Assembly (NCBI GenBank): GCA_964440095.1
Contig: CAYTPZ010000005.1
Location: 30,321 to 94,320 of the forward strand
Direction: 5' to 3'
From: JACNKJ01 sp964440095
GTDB taxonomy: Bacteria > Krumholzibacteriota > Krumholzibacteriia > JACNKJ01
DNA: 64,000 nucleotides
The notes beneath the pieces were generated by a model that was given only the letters and a program-made list of their open reading frames with translations, was not told the DNA's origin and made no database searches. The translations under genes and the position numbers were made by a program. Positions 61,491 through 64,000 of this stretch are shown here, piece after piece (position 1 is the stretch's first letter; each line of letters starts with the position of its first letter).

Positions 61491-62273
61491 ATGATGGAGA
61501 ATGTCGCCTTCCGCGGATTTTCCGCGGTGACGCCTGAAAACACTCTCACGGCTTTCCATCGGGCGAGTCAGGCTGGATGCCATCGTATCAGCTCGGAGTT
61601 GCGCTTGAGCGCCGATGGCGGTGTTTTCTGCTTCGCCGACTCCTCCATGCATCGCCTCACGGGTAGCCATGGTTGGTTCCACCGTCTCAGTAGCTTCGAA
61701 CTACGCCTGCGAGAATTGCCATTCGGCGGACAGCAACAGCGCGTGGAGCGAATTCCTCGGCTGGAAGATCTTCTGGATTTCGCCACTTCCGAGAAGCTCG
61801 GGCTTCAGTTGAGTGTGCCGGTGGGTTCAAGTCCGCGCTGGAGGCCCATCATAGAATCCACGGCCGCGGCCATGCTCGAGGCTCTGAAGAAGTGGGAAGG
61901 TTCTCTGGATCTCCAACTTTGCTCCGGAGACCACCGCATGGTGAAAGCCCTTCTGGATCGATCCTCCTGGCCGGTTGGGGCGAGTGTAAGCCGCTTCGTC
62001 GATGGCATGTCATTATTGGAGGAGCCCGAGCTGGCATTTCTTCGCGCGGGCAGCGAGATGTTCATTCCATCGCGTCGCCGTCGCAAAGGCGGAATGTTTC
62101 TACAGGGTGGGCTCAATTTGTTGAGTGCTTGCCGCGAACGCGGACGGGGTTTCTACCTGGGGCCTGTGCGAAAACGCGCGGAACTGGAGCTGTTTGCGGG
62201 GCTCGAGTTGGATGGGATTCTCACTCCAGCTACGGCACAATTGTCAGCATTAGGCTATCGCAAGGAAGCCTAG
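61491..62273 (+). CDS. GDPD-like protein lacking the catalytic histidines
   Basis: 260 residues with the layout of a glycerophosphodiester phosphodiesterase barrel: FRGFSAVTPENTLTAF for canonical HRG....PENT...F, ELRLSADGG for E.DV..T.DG, then FADSSMHRLTG for HD..L.R.T.G. Both catalytic His are replaced (Phe7, Ala49) while structural PENT, DG and R..G are kept. It probably no longer hydrolyses diesters and may bind a ligand or partner. The start (61491 or 61494) follows GGGGG at short spacing; a GTG at 61443 overlapping the upstream gene is an alternative. It follows the glycosyltransferase gene by 22 bases. Confidence 0.72.
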   Translation: MMENVAFRGFSAVTPENTLTAFHRASQAGCHRISSELRLSADGGVFCFADSSMHRLTGSHGWFHRLSSFELRLRELPFGGQQQRVERIPRLEDLLDFATSEKLGLQLSVPVGSSPRWRPIIESTAAAMLEALKKWEGSLDLQLCSGDHRMVKALLDRSSWPVGASVSRFVDGMSLLEEPELAFLRAGSEMFIPSRRRRKGGMFLQGGLNLLSACRERGRGFYLGPVRKRAELELFAGLELDGILTPATAQLSALGYRKEA

Positions 62274-62536
62274 GGAAGCATGAGCCGGATCCTTTTTGAG
62301 GGCGGGTGAAATCGCCCAATGCCTTGCAGGAAGCAGGCATGGCTCAATATCCCCGAACACTCCCTTCGACCCCCCTAGGGTTCCAGAACTTCCCACTACT
62401 TCCCGGAATACCCCCGGGAAAATCCCCCAATCTGATCATCTCCCTGTCCTAAAACGCTATCAATCGCTGTCCTAGCGAAAGCCCTGGATTTGAAGGCTTC
62501 ATGCCGTTACATTCTCTCGTTCCAAGGGAGGGCATC
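62274..62536. other. 263-bp intergenic region with small hairpins
   Basis: No coding frame of note. GGGCG...CGCCC (about 62301-62318) and ATGCCT...AGGCAT (about 62321-62342) can pair, and CTGTCCTA occurs twice near 62446 and 62468. Runs of C after 62370 give low-complexity sequence. No terminator with a T-run and no convincing promoter. Confidence 0.4.
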
Positions 62537-63532
62537 ATGATCGAACAAAGCAGACTCAAAGAAACTGGCCGCTTCATTCTCGAGCAGAAGCGTGTGCGCC
62601 TCATGCTGCACAAGCATCCTGATGGCGATGTCATGGGCAGTTGCCTGGGTCTTGCCCGCTTTCTCGCCGCCAAGGGCGTGGATGTGGGGGTCTTCGGCAA
62701 TTTCGAGGATCGTCCGGCCAAGTTCGATTTCCTTCCAGGCTTTAATGACATCGAGACCGGTCGAGATGAAATCGGGAATGCCGAGTTCGCCGACACCCTC
62801 TACATGGTGGTGGACAGCACGGGCGCGGATCGAACCGGATTCGCCGAAGGTGATGTCATTCGCCAGCTTCGTATCGACCATCATATTGGTGGAGCCGAGT
62901 ACGACCCTCGCGATCTCGTGGACACCTCCTACGCCGCCACGACTCTGCTCATCGCCGACCTGCTGCGCGTTCTGGATGAGTCGGCCATCGATGAGGGAGT
63001 GGCCACCTGTCTCTATACCGGCCTCATGACCGACACCGGTGGCTTTCGCTACAGCAGCACCGATGCCCACGCCTTCCGTACCGCCGCCTTCCTTGTGGAG
63101 TCGGGCGCCGATCCCGCCTATTGCGCCAACCTGGTCAACGATCGTCGCAATCCTCAATACCTGACCCTATTGGCCAATGCCATCAACTCGGTGACTTATC
63201 ACGAGGATGGAAAAGTGGCCCTGCTGCTTCTGCGTCCTGAGGATCTTCCTGAAGAGGCCCGCGACGAATTCGGGAAGGATGAATTCATCAACCTGCCCCG
63301 CAGTCTGGAATCTGTGCGTGTGGTGGTTCAGATGAAGAAGTCGCTCAAGGATGGTGACTGGAAGGTGGGATTCCGTGGAAAGGGCGAGGTGAATGTTCAG
63401 GCCGTGGCCGCAGACCTGGGTGGCGGAGGACACTTCTCGGCTTCCGGTTGCGAGCTTGTAGGCACCCAGGACGACATCAGGGAGCGTGTGCTGATGCGGG
63501 TCGCAGAAGCTTTGCGGGAAGCGGGTCTCTAG
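62537..63532 (+). CDS. DHH-family phosphoesterase (NrnA-like oligoribonuclease / pAp phosphatase)
   Basis: 331 residues. DHH domain with HKHPDGD (25-31), VVDSTGADR and DHHIGG (114-119), where the metal-binding Asp and His residues are complete. The C-terminal DHHA1 domain ends with the GGGGHFSASGCEL signature for nucleotide binding. NrnA-type enzymes degrade 2-5-nt RNA and dephosphorylate 3'-phosphoadenosine 5'-phosphate; relatives hydrolyse c-di-AMP/pApA. GGGAGG is five bases upstream of ATG 62537, which excludes an earlier in-frame ATG at 62501. The genomic position gives no further clue. Confidence 0.9.
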   Translation: MIEQSRLKETGRFILEQKRVRLMLHKHPDGDVMGSCLGLARFLAAKGVDVGVFGNFEDRPAKFDFLPGFNDIETGRDEIGNAEFADTLYMVVDSTGADRTGFAEGDVIRQLRIDHHIGGAEYDPRDLVDTSYAATTLLIADLLRVLDESAIDEGVATCLYTGLMTDTGGFRYSSTDAHAFRTAAFLVESGADPAYCANLVNDRRNPQYLTLLANAINSVTYHEDGKVALLLLRPEDLPEEARDEFGKDEFINLPRSLESVRVVVQMKKSLKDGDWKVGFRGKGEVNVQAVAADLGGGGHFSASGCELVGTQDDIRERVLMRVAEALREAGL

Positions 63533-63543
63533 CCCCGGAACTC

Positions 63544-63559
63544 TTGACAGGTATGACAA
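63544..63559. promoter_or_regulatory. Dyad operator-like site overlapping a TTGACA
   Basis: TTGACA, four bases, TGACAA: a symmetric TTGnCA-N4-TGnCAA dyad just before the structured transcript. TTGACA could also be a -35, but the matching -10 is weak (GATCAC at 63567). Confidence 0.35.
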
Positions 63560-63569
63560 GATGAAGGAT

Positions 63570-63895
63570 CACGACATTCCACGATGAGTGTGTTCGGAGA
63601 TTCGCCTTCCAGTCCGACAGGTCGGACGGCGAGAGCGGTGGATATCTTCCCGCGAGGATCGAAACACAGCGAAATCCACAACTATCAGGGCTGTTTTGTG
63701 CCGCTTCGGATAGGAGATTCGGGCACAGGCTTTGCAGAGATTAGAGCAGTCGGATGCGATCGACGGGGGGCTATGAGAGAGTCCCCCGGAGAGGCTCCTG
63801 CAAACAGTCAGAACACAGCTCACGCAAAGGCTTTCTGACTAACCCCCTGGGTTAACTGAGGTGTTTGGAGGACGGAGCATTGCTTCGTCCTTTTT
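63570..63895 (+). ncRNA. Unassigned structured RNA ending in a terminator
   Basis: The ~325 bases hold consecutive hairpins: TCGCC(5)GTCCGAC-AG-GTCGGAC-GGCGA (63602-63632), GTGGAT...ATCCAC (63638-63679), a 9-bp stem CGGGGGGCT/AGTCCCCCG (63764-63788), AGTCAGAA...TTCTGACT (63806-63840) and TAACCC-CCT-GGGTTA (63840-63854), then the terminator. An 84-codon frame (63584-63838) crosses them but has no ribosome site, signal or recognisable family and a composition unlike neighbouring genes. A structured RNA is therefore favoured over a protein. It does not fit RNase P, SRP or 6S RNA. The segment with ATCGACGGGG and GCAAAC recalls tmRNA, but no tRNA-like part is seen. Confidence 0.45.
63869..63895 (+). 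terminator. Intrinsic terminator near the window's end
   Basis: AGGACGGAGC (63869-63878) pairs with GCTTCGTCCT (63882-63891), one G-U, three-base loop, followed by TTTT. It ends the putative RNA at 63570-63895. Confidence 0.8.
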
Positions 63896-64000
63896 CTATT
63901 CCCGTCAACTGTCCAGCTTGCCTGACAGGTTCTCGTATTTCAGCGGGCGCTTCAGGATTTCCTGTGGGCCTCAGACTCAGCTCCTCTTTCCTAGCCGCGT

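Noticed and set aside
63584..63838. 84-residue protein-coding gene
   Set aside because: No ribosome site, no recognisable features, irregular residue composition, and its sequence is covered by consecutive hairpins and a terminator.
63760..63842. tmRNA (ssrA)
   Set aside because: ATCGACGGGG and GCAAAC are suggestive, but no acceptor/T-arm or CCA end was found on either side and the tag does not end in an ALAA-type signal. Kept only as a note under the structured-RNA finding.
63905..63964. 3' end of a minus-strand gene (frame ending ...YENLSGKLDS)
   Set aside because: The ~18-codon frame looks codon-like but is preceded by a TGA within 20 codons and no start is visible in the window; too short to call.

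Overview
The window (about 58-60% GC by eye) looks like a metagenome-assembled genome segment from a Gram-negative, didermic bacterium of the FCB superphylum (an Eisenbacteria-, Krumholzibacteria- or Latescibacteria-like lineage is my best guess; the sequence alone does not settle it). Reasons: an LptD outer-membrane assembly protein, a TolC/RND tripartite pump, several secreted proteins ending in the PNPFNP-type C-terminal sorting domain of type IX secretion (T9SS), and a short (283 aa) primary sigma factor of the kind seen in Bacteroidetes-like lineages. No rRNA, tRNA, CRISPR array, phage or insertion sequence was found.

Layout. 1-7400: tail of a secreted protein, then tsaB-rimI-punA, accD-folC and a Lon-type protease. 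7400-13700: UgpC/MalK-type ABC ATPase, ROK sugar kinase, LptD, HU. 13700-18200: a periplasmic metallophosphatase-tetraheme cytochrome whose frame is interrupted by one in-frame TGA, probably selenocysteine, followed by small secreted and zinc-ribbon proteins. 18200-22200: M16 peptidase and rpoD. 22200-22640: repeats and a 100-N scaffold gap. 22650-25920 (minus): three overlapping phospholipid-type genes. 26100-28100: Cys-rich lipoprotein, then pdxST for pyridoxal phosphate. 28100-29700 (minus): two tandem cyclophilins. 29850-36800: metG, a decayed beta-propeller fragment, a MATE/ANKH-like carrier, and a MacB-type permease pair with an adaptor but no ATPase. 37000-45200: a T9SS cargo, a sigma-54 response regulator with an FHA-GAF histidine kinase, and divergent from them a Ser/Thr kinase-AAA-TPR regulator. 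45300-51450: MarR-controlled RND efflux operon. 51660-59350 (minus): three T9SS cargo genes. 59500-63530: GT-C glycosyltransferase with TPRs, a degenerate GDPD-like protein and a DHH phosphoesterase. 63540-64000: a hairpin-rich, terminated transcript that looks like a structured RNA.

The most interesting item is the TGA at 13850-13852. It replaces the second Cys of an EPCGC motif, joins a signal peptide to the rest of the enzyme in one frame, and is followed 28 nt later by a SECIS-like hairpin. Other points worth following are the FHA kinase facing a Ser/Thr kinase across a 85-bp region with a predicted leaderless promoter, a family of 7-bp-periodic intergenic repeats, an assembly gap flanked by an exact 55-bp duplication, and the unassigned structured RNA at the right end.
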